The notes under the pieces: model-generated
The model's database searches: none
Told to the model about the DNA's origin: nothing
Seen by the model: the letters and a program-made list of their open reading frames with translations, nothing else
Program-made: the position numbers and the translations under genes
Part shown: piece by piece, positions 1 to 8,450 of the stretch
Layout of the letters: every line of letters starts with the position of its first letter
Numbering within the stretch: position 1 is the stretch's first letter
Assembly: GCA_902586435.1 (NCBI GenBank)
Contig: CACIHJ010000003.1
Coordinates: forward strand, 1 to 64,000
Origin: an uncultured Bacteroidota bacterium
GTDB lineage: Bacteria; Bacteroidota; Bacteroidia; Flavobacteriales; Flavobacteriaceae
Length of the DNA: 64,000 nucleotides
Reading direction: 5' to 3'

Positions 1-1
1 T

Positions 2-658
2 TCCTCTGAAGATACAATTCAAGAAGATGTAAAAGTTGCTGAAGAAGCTAGAGGTTTTAGAGAATACAAATCAAAATTGAATGCATTGGAAAAAGCTGCT
101 GAGAATCCTCAAGTTGTATTTCAGCCTATTTCATGTATGCACTGTAACCACGCTCCTTGTGAGACAGTTTGTCCTGTAGCTGCAACTTCTCATGGAAGGC
201 AAGGTCAAAATCAGATGGCTTATAACAGATGTGTTGGAACAAGATATTGTGCTAATAATTGTCCTTATAAGGTCAGAAGATTTAACTGGTTTACTTATGC
301 TGATAATGATGAATTTGACTTTAACATGAATAATCCTCTTGGAAAAATGGCATTAAACCCTGATGTTAATGTAAGATCTAGAGGTGTTATGGAGAAATGT
401 TCACTTTGTATTCAAATGACTCAAAAAGTAATTCTTGATGCAAAGAGGGATGGACGAAAAGTAAAAGACGGGGAATTCCAAACAGCATGTTCAGACGCAT
501 GTTCAGATGGAGCAATGGTCTTTGGAGATGTTAATGATGAGAAAAGTGTAATCAAGAAGGTTGAAGAAGGAGATAGAACCTATAGAGTTCTAGAAAGTAT
601 TGGTACAAAACCTAATGTGATTTATCAAACCAAAATTAGAAACAATATTAAAGTATAG
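2..658 (+). CDS. actB: Alternative complex III iron-sulfur subunit ActB, C-terminal part (5' end outside window)
   Basis: This is the last ~218 codons of the large Fe-S/molybdopterin-like subunit of alternative complex III, a quinol:electron-acceptor oxidoreductase at the periplasmic face of the inner membrane. The reading frame is open from base 2, so the ORF-track start (a TTG at 77) is only an internal codon. The visible part is the ferredoxin-like domain. Cysteine clusters CMHCNHAPCETVCP, CVGTRYCANNCP, CSLC and CSDAC fit four cubane-type clusters as in PsrB/NrfC-like proteins. The catalytically inactive MopB-like domain expected upstream lies outside the window. It is followed after 3 bp by actC, so the operon order matches the known act locus. 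The family call is firm; cofactor number is inferred from the cysteine pattern. Confidence 0.93.
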   Translation, partial: SSEDTIQEDVKVAEEARGFREYKSKLNALEKAAENPQVVFQPISCMHCNHAPCETVCPVAATSHGRQGQNQMAYNRCVGTRYCANNCPYKVRRFNWFTYADNDEFDFNMNNPLGKMALNPDVNVRSRGVMEKCSLCIQMTQKVILDAKRDGRKVKDGEFQTACSDACSDGAMVFGDVNDEKSVIKKVEEGDRTYRVLESIGTKPNVIYQTKIRNNIKV

Positions 659-661
659 TAT

Positions 662-2050
662 ATGTCATCACACTATGAAGCACCTATAAGGAAACCATTG
701 ATTGCAGGGGATAAGAGCTATCATGATATTTCTGTTGATATTGCTAGGCCTATAGAAACCCCTCCTAATCGAGATTGGTGGATTGCCTTTACAATTTCAT
801 TAATTGCTTTCTTGTGGGGTGTTGGTTGTATAATATATACTATTGGAACAGGGATTGGATCATGGGGACTAAACAAGACAGTCGGCTGGGCCTGGGATAT
901 TACAAACTTTGTATGGTGGATAGGGATTGGACATGCAGGTACATTAATTTCAGCTGTATTACTATTATTTAGACAGAAATGGAGAATGGGTATCAATAGA
1001 TCAGCTGAAGCTATGACAATTTTTTCTGTAATACAGGCTGGATTATTCCCAATTATTCATATGGGTAGACCATGGCTTGCATACTGGATGTTTCCAATAC
1101 CTAATCAATTTGGGTCATTATGGGTCAATTTTAATTCCCCATTACTCTGGGATGTTTTTGCAATCTCAACCTATCTTACAGTATCATTAGTTTTCTGGTG
1201 GACAGGCCTTCTTCCTGACTTCGCAATGATTAGAGACCGAGCTGTCAAGCCTTTTCAGAAGAAAATATATAGTTTGGTTAGTTTTGGTTGGTCTGGAAGA
1301 GCAAAAGATTGGCAGAGATTCGAAGAGGTCTCTCTTGTGTTAGCAGGTTTGGCGACACCTTTAGTTTTATCAGTTCATACAATTGTATCATATGATTTTG
1401 CTACGTCAGTTATTCCGGGATGGCATACAACTATTTTTCCTCCTTATTTTGTGGCAGGAGCAATTTTTTCTGGTTTTGCAATGGTCCAAACACTATTAAT
1501 AATAACCAGAAAAGTTTTAAAACTAGAAAGTTATATTACACTTCAACATATTGAGTTAATGAACATAATTATTATGATAACTGGATCGATAGTAGGGTGT
1601 GCATATATTACAGAACTATTTATTGCTTGGTATTCAGGAGTGGAATATGAACAGTTTGCATTTTTAAACAGAGCAACTGGGCCATACTGGTGGGCATATT
1701 TCTTAATGATGACATGTAATGTTGTCTCCCCTCAAATAATGTGGATCAAAAAGATTAGAACTAGTATAATTATTTCATTTATAATTTCAATTGTTGTAAA
1801 TGTAGGAATGTGGTTTGAGAGGTTTGTAATTATTGTTACATCTCTACACAGGGACTATTTACCATCATCTTGGACAATGTTCTCTCCTACATTCATAGAC
1901 ATTGGAATTTTTATTGGAACCATAGGATTCTTTTTTGTTCTTTTCCTATTGTATGCAAGGAGTTTCCCTGTTATAGCCCAAGCTGAAGTTAAGAGTATAT
2001 TAAAGTCTTCAGGAGAAAAATATAAAACATTAAGAGATAATCATGAGTAA
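662..2050 (+). CDS. actC: Alternative complex III membrane subunit ActC (NrfD/PsrC-like)
   Basis: This is a 462-residue polytopic membrane protein of the NrfD/PsrC family. It is the quinol-interacting membrane subunit of alternative complex III and partners the Fe-S subunit encoded just upstream. The sequence shows a short hydrophilic N-terminus (about residues 1-40) followed by roughly ten hydrophobic helices, with conserved-looking patches HMGRPWLAYW and FERFVIIVTSLHRDYLP typical of ActC. The ATG start lies 3 bp after the actB stop, and the 3' end overlaps actD by 8 bp, which suggests translational coupling. Length is normal for the family. It should pass quinol electrons to ActB and on to the cytochrome c subunits. 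Confidence 0.93.
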   Translation: MSSHYEAPIRKPLIAGDKSYHDISVDIARPIETPPNRDWWIAFTISLIAFLWGVGCIIYTIGTGIGSWGLNKTVGWAWDITNFVWWIGIGHAGTLISAVLLLFRQKWRMGINRSAEAMTIFSVIQAGLFPIIHMGRPWLAYWMFPIPNQFGSLWVNFNSPLLWDVFAISTYLTVSLVFWWTGLLPDFAMIRDRAVKPFQKKIYSLVSFGWSGRAKDWQRFEEVSLVLAGLATPLVLSVHTIVSYDFATSVIPGWHTTIFPPYFVAGAIFSGFAMVQTLLIITRKVLKLESYITLQHIELMNIIIMITGSIVGCAYITELFIAWYSGVEYEQFAFLNRATGPYWWAYFLMMTCNVVSPQIMWIKKIRTSIIISFIISIVVNVGMWFERFVIIVTSLHRDYLPSSWTMFSPTFIDIGIFIGTIGFFFVLFLLYARSFPVIAQAEVKSILKSSGEKYKTLRDNHE

Positions 2051-2579
2051 AAACAACTTGCACGTATTATTTGATGATGATGATATTCTCTTAGAAGCTA
2101 TCAAAAAGATAAGAGAAAAAAAATATTATATAAATGAGGTATATACACCATTTCCTGTTCATGGACTTGATAAAGCTTTAGGGCTTGCGCCAACTAGAAT
2201 AGCTATTGCTGCTTTTATCTATGGATGTATTGGTTTTACAGTTGCAATATTAATGATGAATTATATTATGATAGTTGATTGGCCTCAAAATATTGGAGGT
2301 AAGCCAAGTTTTTCATTTATTGAAAACATGCCTTCATTTGTTCCAATAATGTTTGAAATGACGGTTTTCTTTGCGGCACATTTGATGGTTCTAACTTTTT
2401 ATATGAAATCTAAACTATGGCCATTCAAAAAAGCAGAGAATCCAAACCCATTAACAACTGATAATATGTTTTTAATAGATATGGAGTCAGGGGATGACTT
2501 AAATAAGTTGAAAGTTTTTTTAAAAAAAACAGGAGCAGTTTCAATAGAAGTAATTGAAAAAAATGAAAATGAGAAATAA
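2043..2579 (+). CDS. actD: Alternative complex III subunit ActD (DUF3341)
   Basis: This 178-residue protein is the small two-helix subunit ActD (DUF3341) of alternative complex III. The N-terminal ~50 residues are soluble and contain the motif EVYTPFPVHGLDKALG, typical of this family. Two hydrophobic helices follow at about 55-77 and 98-120, with a soluble C-terminal tail. The start ATG overlaps the end of actC by 8 bp. The role is structural, helping to hold the membrane and periplasmic parts of the complex together. The call rests on the motif, length, two-helix layout and gene order. Confidence 0.92.
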   Translation: MSKNNLHVLFDDDDILLEAIKKIREKKYYINEVYTPFPVHGLDKALGLAPTRIAIAAFIYGCIGFTVAILMMNYIMIVDWPQNIGGKPSFSFIENMPSFVPIMFEMTVFFAAHLMVLTFYMKSKLWPFKKAENPNPLTTDNMFLIDMESGDDLNKLKVFLKKTGAVSIEVIEKNENEK

Positions 2580-3123
2580 TATATTTATATTAATTATGGT
2601 GAGTTTATTATTCACTTCCTGTTTTGACACATCCAGGCCAAATTTTCAATATTTTCCTGATATGTATGAATCTTTAGCTGGAGAGGCTTATACTGAATCA
2701 GATGCATTTTCAAATGGTATCGAAGCTCAACTACCAGTTCAGGGATCAATTCCTAGAGGATGGGAGCCATATGAATATGAAGATACAAATGAGGGCTATG
2801 AGCTCGCTAAGTTGGAGTTATTATCTCCTTTAGAGACTAATGAATATAATGTATCAAGAGGTAAGGAATTATATCAAATTTATTGTTCTGTTTGTCATGG
2901 TGATAAAGGGGATGGCATTGGAATATTGGCTGAAAGAGAAAAATTCCTGGGGATACCTGCATATAATGATCCATCAAGAATTATAACAGAAGGAAGTATA
3001 TACCATGTATTAATGTATGGGAAAAATGCTATGGGCTCTCACTCTGGTCAAGTAAACGAAGAGGAACGTTGGCAAATTATTCAGTATGTGCTACAATTAA
3101 AAGAAGAACTTGAACAAGATTAA
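2563..3123 (+). CDS. actE: Alternative complex III monoheme cytochrome c lipoprotein ActE
   Basis: This is a c-type cytochrome subunit of alternative complex III, probably carrying electrons toward the cytochrome oxidase encoded downstream. The ORF track begins at a TTG (2554). ATG codons at 2563 and 2569 both give a good lipoprotein signal (IFILIMVSLLFTSC) with the lipidated cysteine at its end, so 2563 is used here. The single heme site is CSVCHGDKGDG near residue 110, and the methionine in GKNAMGSHSGQV is a good axial ligand. The start overlaps the end of actD by about 17 bp. The soluble domain should sit on the periplasmic face, anchored by its lipid. Confidence 0.92.
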   Translation: MKMRNNIFILIMVSLLFTSCFDTSRPNFQYFPDMYESLAGEAYTESDAFSNGIEAQLPVQGSIPRGWEPYEYEDTNEGYELAKLELLSPLETNEYNVSRGKELYQIYCSVCHGDKGDGIGILAEREKFLGIPAYNDPSRIITEGSIYHVLMYGKNAMGSHSGQVNEEERWQIIQYVLQLKEELEQD

Positions 3124-3124
3124 T

Positions 3125-4510
3125 ATGAACGAAAAATATACAATTTCTAAACAAATCAAAATACTAGCCATTAGCTTTATGCTAATTGGTTTGGCAGGAA
3201 TAGTTTATGGTTTTGTTTCAGCTCCATCAAATATTGAGGAAGCTAAAGCAATTGTAGCAAGTAAAAGTCATGATTCACATCACGGTTCAGATCATGGAGA
3301 ATCAGATCATGGAGAATCAGATCATGGAGAATCAGATCACGGGGAATCAGATCACGGGGAATCAGATCACGGGGAATCAGCCCATCATTTAGTAGATCAT
3401 GACAAACATCTATTACATCAACTTCAAAATAAACCTTGGGCTTCGATTTATGTACCTGCACTATTTTTCATGTTAATTTCTCTTGGAGTTCTTGCTTTTT
3501 ATGCTATCCAAAGAGCATCTCAAGCTGGCTGGTCAATAGTCCTATTTAGAGTTATGGAGGGAATAACAGGTTATCTTTTAATCGGATGTATTTCGGTATT
3601 AATTATTTTACTGATGTCGGGGTTACATTTCAACCATTTATTTATTTGGATGGATCCTGATGTTGTTGCGCATGATGAAATTATAAGAAATAAAACTAGT
3701 TATCTAAATCTTCCATTCTTTTTTATTAGGGCTATTATTTATGTTTCAGGTTGGGTCCTATATAGAAATATAACTAGAAGATTATCAATAGAACAGGATA
3801 ATTCAACAGACATAAATATTCATAAAAAATTATTTAATTTCTCAGCAGGATTTTTAGTATTCTTTTTAATATCTGAATCGATGATGTCTTGGGATTGGAT
3901 TATGTCAATAGACCCTCATTGGTTTAGTACTTTATTTGGGTGGTATGTATTTGCTGGAGCTTGGGTTTCTGGTGTAACAACAATAGCAATAATAACTATT
4001 TATTTAAAATCAATAGGCTACCTTAAATTTGTCGGGGATAGTCATATTCATGATCTCGGAAAATTTATGTTTGCTGTAAGTGTTTTTTGGGCTTATTTGT
4101 GGTTTTCTCAGTTTATGCTTATTTGGTATTCAAACATACCTGAAGAGGTAACTTATTTTATTACTAGAATAGAAGATTATAATTTCATATTCTTTGGAAT
4201 GGTAGCGCTAAATTTAATATTCCCTTTAATCGTTCTGATGAATAGTGACTTCAAAAAAACTCACTTTATAGTAATACTAACAGGGATTGTAATTATAGTT
4301 GGACACTACATAGACGTGTTTAATATGATTATGCCATCTGCTGTTGGAGATCAATGGTCAATTGGTTTTTCTGAAATTGGAGGATTTCTATTCTTTTTAG
4401 GATTGTTTATCTTGGTTGTTTTTAGAGAAATCTCAAAAGCACCACTTCTAGCATCTGGAGATCCATTTGCCGAAGAAAGCAAAGGTTTTAAATATTATTA
4501 TTACGATTAA
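3125..4510 (+). CDS. actF: Alternative complex III membrane subunit ActF
   Basis: This 461-residue polytopic protein is the second large membrane subunit of alternative complex III (related to ActC but not an NrfD). The track start is a TTG at 3110; the ATG at 3125 directly after the actE stop is the better start. After one N-terminal helix there is a hydrophilic loop (about residues 45-100) with six exact copies of a five-residue Ser-Asp-His-Gly-Glu unit, followed by about nine helices and the family-like stretch SMMSWDWIMSIDPHWFSTLF. The repeat loop is unusual for ActF and could bind metal, but nothing in the sequence proves this. The gene ends 2 bp before coxB. Confidence 0.92.
   Translation: MNEKYTISKQIKILAISFMLIGLAGIVYGFVSAPSNIEEAKAIVASKSHDSHHGSDHGESDHGESDHGESDHGESDHGESDHGESAHHLVDHDKHLLHQLQNKPWASIYVPALFFMLISLGVLAFYAIQRASQAGWSIVLFRVMEGITGYLLIGCISVLIILLMSGLHFNHLFIWMDPDVVAHDEIIRNKTSYLNLPFFFIRAIIYVSGWVLYRNITRRLSIEQDNSTDINIHKKLFNFSAGFLVFFLISESMMSWDWIMSIDPHWFSTLFGWYVFAGAWVSGVTTIAIITIYLKSIGYLKFVGDSHIHDLGKFMFAVSVFWAYLWFSQFMLIWYSNIPEEVTYFITRIEDYNFIFFGMVALNLIFPLIVLMNSDFKKTHFIVILTGIVIIVGHYIDVFNMIMPSAVGDQWSIGFSEIGGFLFFLGLFILVVFREISKAPLLASGDPFAEESKGFKYYYYD
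3286..3375 (+). repeat. 15-bp in-frame tandem repeat in actF (6 units)
   Basis: Six head-to-tail 15-bp units of the type atcagatcatggaga encode Ser-Asp-His-Gly-Glu repeated in frame. The first three units end in catggaga and the last three in cacgggga, so two sub-families duplicated in order. The reading frame and the loop length stay multiples of five residues. This is typical of slippage or unequal recombination. Confidence 0.95.
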
Positions 4511-4512
4511 TT

Positions 4513-5580
4513 ATGACAATAATACTCTCTTTAATAAGCTTAATTTTAATTTCTGTTGCTGTTTGGCAGCTTACAAAAATATTTGAGTTATCTAAACCAG
4601 TTAAATCTGAGTATACAGATGTTGCTGATTATAAAGACAACGATATTAATGGAAAGTTGATGTTTTTATTTTTAATCTTTTTATATGGTTTGACTATATT
4701 TTCTTTTTTTAAATGGGGTGATGTTATTCTACCTGAGTCTGCATCTCTTGAAGGAGAAAAAACAGATACTCTTCTATGGTTTACCTTTTCAGTAATTTTT
4801 GTTGTTCAAACAATTACTCAGGCATTTCTATATTATTTTGCCTTTAAGTATAGAGGTAATAAAAAAAGAAAAGCATTCTTTTTCCCAGATAGTAATCTCC
4901 TTGAAGGAGTTTGGACTGTTATCCCAGCTATAGCGCTTGCAGGAATCATTCTTTATGGATTAATGACTTGGACTGAGATTATGACAATAGAAGAAAATGA
5001 TGAAGCGCTTGTTGTTGAAATATATGCTCAGCAATTTAATTGGAAGGCAAGATATGCAGGGGAAGATGGAGTACTTGGAGATGCTAATGTTAGATTCCTT
5101 CAAGATTTTGGAGGTAAAAATTTAGTTGGTATTGATTCTACAGATCCTAATGGAGATGATGATATTGTAGTTCAAGAATTACATCTACCGGTTAATAGGC
5201 AAGTAGTCTTTAGAATAAGATCTCAAGATGTTCTTCATTCAATGTACATGCCACATTTCAGAGCTCAAATGAATGCTGTTCCAGGGATGATTACTCAATT
5301 TGCCTTTACTCCAAATGTGACAACAACCGAAATGAGATTAAGAAAAGAAGTTGTAGATAAGGTTATAAAAATTAATAATATTAGATTTCAAAAAAGTCAA
5401 GAACTAACTGCTAAAGGAGAATTTCCTTTAGATCCATATGAATTTGATTTCTTGTTACTATGTAACAAAGTATGTGGAGCATCACATTATAATATGCAAA
5501 TGAAGATCATAGTTGAAACAGAAGAAGAATTTGAAGACTGGTTAGATGAACAGATAACATTTAAAGAATTTATTAAATAA
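4513..5580 (+). CDS. coxB: Cytochrome c oxidase subunit II (CuA subunit)
   Basis: This 355-residue protein is subunit II of a heme-copper oxidase. It takes electrons from cytochrome c or the ACIII cytochromes at a CuA centre in the periplasm. Hydrophobic helices lie near residues 1-22, 50-68, 88-112 and 132-155, and the cupredoxin domain occupies the C-terminal ~190 residues. CuA ligands are visible in LHSMYMPHFR and CNKVCGASHYNMQM. There is no fused cytochrome c domain at the C-terminus, unlike classical caa3 enzymes. The gene sits between actF and ctaD with gaps of a few bases, consistent with an ACIII-oxidase supercomplex operon. Confidence 0.95.
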   Translation: MTIILSLISLILISVAVWQLTKIFELSKPVKSEYTDVADYKDNDINGKLMFLFLIFLYGLTIFSFFKWGDVILPESASLEGEKTDTLLWFTFSVIFVVQTITQAFLYYFAFKYRGNKKRKAFFFPDSNLLEGVWTVIPAIALAGIILYGLMTWTEIMTIEENDEALVVEIYAQQFNWKARYAGEDGVLGDANVRFLQDFGGKNLVGIDSTDPNGDDDIVVQELHLPVNRQVVFRIRSQDVLHSMYMPHFRAQMNAVPGMITQFAFTPNVTTTEMRLRKEVVDKVIKINNIRFQKSQELTAKGEFPLDPYEFDFLLLCNKVCGASHYNMQMKIIVETEEEFEDWLDEQITFKEFIK

Positions 5581-5586
5581 TTAAAG

Positions 5587-7374
5587 ATGTCAAAAACAGA
5601 GACAAGTCATGATGATCATCATGATCACCATCATAAAGAAACTTTCATAACTAAATATGTTTTTAGTATTGATCATAAGATGATATCAAAACAATATCTG
5701 ATCACTGGTTTAATTATGGGTATCGTAGGAATAGCTATGTCCTTATTATTCAGGCTTCAGCTTGCATGGCCTGAACAGTCATTTGGTGTCTTTGATCTTT
5801 TACTTGGTAAGTGGGCAACTGATGGCGTAATGGACCCAAATGTTTATTTAGCATTAGTAACAATACATGGAACTATAATGGTCTTTTTTGTTCTTACAGC
5901 TGGTTTAAGCGGAACGTTTAGTAACTTGTTAATCCCTCTGCAATGTGGAGCTAGAGATATGGCCTCAGGATTTTTGAATATGATATCTTATTGGCTTTTC
6001 TTTGTTTCAAGTGTTTTAATGATTGCATCACTTTTTGTTGAAGCTGGGCCTGCAGCAGCAGGTTGGACAATATATCCACCCCTGAGTGCATTGCCTCAAG
6101 CTCAACCGGGATCTGGAGCAGGAATGACTCTATGGCTCCTTTCAATGGCAGTCTTTATAGCATCATCTCTTCTGGCAGCGTTGAATTACATTGTAACAGT
6201 TATAAACCTCAGAACTAAGGGAATGACCATGACTAGATTACCTCTAACTATATGGGCTTTTTTGGTCACGGCAATAATTGGAGTTATATCTTTTCCAGTT
6301 TTGTTATCTGCAGCTTTATTATTAATAATGGATAGAAGTTTTGGTACATCTTTCTTTTTATCTGATATATTTATACAAGGGGAGGTTCTTCATTATCAAG
6401 GTGGTTCTCCAGTATTATTTGAGCATCTTTTTTGGTTTTTAGGACATCCTGAAGTCTACATAGTTCTTCTTCCAGCTCTAGGAATAGCATCTGAAGTAAT
6501 AGCTACAAATTCACGTAAACCAATTTTTGGATATAGAGCAATGGTTGCTTCAATTCTAGCAATTGCTTTTTTATCTACAATAGTTTGGGGTCATCATATG
6601 TTTGTAACAGGAATGAATCCATTTCTAGGTTCAGTATTTACATTCACTACATTATTAATTGCCATACCATCAGCAGTAAAAGCATTTAACTATATTACGA
6701 CTTTATGGAAAGGAAATATTCAATTTAACCCTGGAATGCTTTTTGCAATCGGATTGGTTTCTACATTTATATCTGGAGGATTAACAGGAATAATATTAGG
6801 AGATAGTGCCTTAGATATAAATCTTCATGATACGTATTTTGTTGTTGCTCATTTTCATCTGGTAATGGGTATATCTGCTCTTTATGGTTTGTTTGCTGGA
6901 GTATATCACTGGTTCCCAAAAATGTTTGGAAGGATGATGAATAAAAATCTAGGATATATACATTTTTGGATAACTGCAATAGGAGCATATGGAGTCTTTT
7001 TTCCAATGCACTTTATCGGAATGGCAGGACTTCCAAGAAGGTACTATACTAATACAAATTTCCCATATTTCGATGATTTAGCTAATATAAATGTTGTCAT
7101 TACCATGTTTGCATTAATAGCAGGTGCTGCACAAATAATATTCTTATATAATTTTATAAGCAGTATATTTTATGGTAAGAGAACAGAGAAAAATCCTTGG
7201 AAATCAAATACTCTGGAGTGGACTGCTCCAATAAAGCATATTCATGGAAATTGGCCTGGTAAAATACCTCATGTTCATAGATGGGCATATGACTATTCTA
7301 AACCTGGATCTAAAGAGGATTTTATACCTCAAAATGTACCCCTTAAGAAAGGAGAAAAAGAACTCCAACATTAA
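5587..7374 (+). CDS. ctaD: Cytochrome c oxidase subunit I
   Basis: This is the 595-residue catalytic subunit of a heme-copper oxidase, which reduces oxygen to water and pumps protons. The binuclear-centre motifs are present: HPEVYIVLLP (the His-Tyr cross-link pair and the A-type glutamate), VWGHHMFVTG (CuB histidines) and HDTYFVVAHFHLVMG (heme ligands), with IHGTIMVFF near the N-terminus for the low-spin heme. The N-terminus carries an extra His/Asp run (SHDDHHDHHH) before the first helix. The ATG follows coxB by 6 bp. It is the last gene of the ACIII-oxidase cluster; the next gene has its own promoter. Confidence 0.96.
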   Translation: MSKTETSHDDHHDHHHKETFITKYVFSIDHKMISKQYLITGLIMGIVGIAMSLLFRLQLAWPEQSFGVFDLLLGKWATDGVMDPNVYLALVTIHGTIMVFFVLTAGLSGTFSNLLIPLQCGARDMASGFLNMISYWLFFVSSVLMIASLFVEAGPAAAGWTIYPPLSALPQAQPGSGAGMTLWLLSMAVFIASSLLAALNYIVTVINLRTKGMTMTRLPLTIWAFLVTAIIGVISFPVLLSAALLLIMDRSFGTSFFLSDIFIQGEVLHYQGGSPVLFEHLFWFLGHPEVYIVLLPALGIASEVIATNSRKPIFGYRAMVASILAIAFLSTIVWGHHMFVTGMNPFLGSVFTFTTLLIAIPSAVKAFNYITTLWKGNIQFNPGMLFAIGLVSTFISGGLTGIILGDSALDINLHDTYFVVAHFHLVMGISALYGLFAGVYHWFPKMFGRMMNKNLGYIHFWITAIGAYGVFFPMHFIGMAGLPRRYYTNTNFPYFDDLANINVVITMFALIAGAAQIIFLYNFISSIFYGKRTEKNPWKSNTLEWTAPIKHIHGNWPGKIPHVHRWAYDYSKPGSKEDFIPQNVPLKKGEKELQH

Positions 7375-7408
7375 CTATATCATGAGTAATCAGATATTAC
7401 AATTAATG

Positions 7409-7416
7409 TATATTTG
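7409..7416 (+). promoter_or_regulatory. -7 promoter element of ruvB (TATATTTG)
   Basis: TATATTTG matches the Bacteroidota -7 consensus TAnnTTTG. It ends only 6 bases before the ruvB ATG, so transcription would begin at or next to the start codon. I see no TTG at the expected -33 position. Confidence 0.5.
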
Positions 7417-7421
7417 ATATA

Positions 7422-8420
7422 ATGAATGAAAATACAGAAAGAGAGCAGGAGATTGATAAAGCTCTCAGGCCTTTGAGTTTTAGTGATTTTATAGGGCAAG
7501 ATTCTATCATTAAAAATTTAAAAGTTTTTGTTGAAGCATGTAATCAAAGAGAAGATGCTTTAGATCATACTCTATTTCATGGTCCTCCAGGTCTTGGAAA
7601 AACTACTTTAGCTCATATACTTGCAAACGAATTAAATGTTGGTCTTAAAGTTACATCTGGTCCAGTTATAGATAAACCAGGAGATCTTGCAGGACTCCTA
7701 ACCAATCTTGAAGAAAGAGATATACTATTTATAGATGAGATCCACAGACTTAGTCCAATAATTGAAGAATATTTGTATTCTGCAATGGAAGACTATAAAA
7801 TTGATATAATGATTGAGACAGGGCCTAATGCTAGATCCGTTCAAATCAATCTTAATCCTTTTACTCTTGTTGGGGCAACTACAAGATCTGGTTTTTTAAC
7901 TAATCCAATGAGAGAGAGATTCGCAATTTCTAATAGACTTGAACATTATGGTGATGATCTTTTATCCAAAATTGTTGAAAGAAGTTCATCAATCCTTGGT
8001 CTTAAAATTGATAAAAACTCATGTTTTGAAATTGCAAAAAGAAGTAGGGGTACTCCAAGAATAGCAAATTCATTATTGAGAAGGGTAAGGGACTTCGCTC
8101 AGGTTGAAGGAGAAGGTTCTATTGATATTGAAATTACAAAGTCTTCATTAAAGTCTCTAAATGTTGATAAAAATGGACTAGATGAAATGGATAATAAGAT
8201 ATTATCAACTATAATAGAGAAATATAATGGAGGACCTGTGGGAGTATCCACACTCTCAACATCTCTATCTGAAAATGTTGAGACAATAGAAGAAGTGTAT
8301 GAGCCTTTTTTGATTCAACAAGGTTTTATAATAAGGACTCCTAGAGGAAGAGAGGTTACCGAAAAAGGGTATAAACATCTTGGTAAAAATAAAAATAATC
8401 AGAGCGGTTTATTTAATTAA
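7422..8420 (+). CDS. ruvB: Holliday junction branch migration helicase RuvB
   Basis: RuvB is the hexameric AAA+ motor that drives Holliday junction branch migration with RuvA. The 332-residue length is normal. The N-terminus has the RALRPxxFxDFIGQ-like segment ([15 protein letters not shown]), Walker A is GPPGLGKTT, Walker B is LFIDEIHRL and sensor 1 is GATTRSG. The C-terminal winged-helix domain ends with the usual [12 protein letters not shown]. It lies 47 bp after the oxidase gene, with its own -7 element just before the ATG. ruvA is two genes downstream, beyond maeB. Confidence 0.97.
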   Translation: MNENTEREQEIDKALRPLSFSDFIGQDSIIKNLKVFVEACNQREDALDHTLFHGPPGLGKTTLAHILANELNVGLKVTSGPVIDKPGDLAGLLTNLEERDILFIDEIHRLSPIIEEYLYSAMEDYKIDIMIETGPNARSVQINLNPFTLVGATTRSGFLTNPMRERFAISNRLEHYGDDLLSKIVERSSSILGLKIDKNSCFEIAKRSRGTPRIANSLLRRVRDFAQVEGEGSIDIEITKSSLKSLNVDKNGLDEMDNKILSTIIEKYNGGPVGVSTLSTSLSENVETIEEVYEPFLIQQGFIIRTPRGREVTEKGYKHLGKNKNNQSGLFN

Positions 8421-8450
8421 TCATTCTATATTTATACATAATATAATGAT

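Noticed and set aside
3243-3461. 72-residue minus-strand ORF with His/Asp-Leu repeats
   Set aside because: Antisense shadow of the actF 15-bp repeat.
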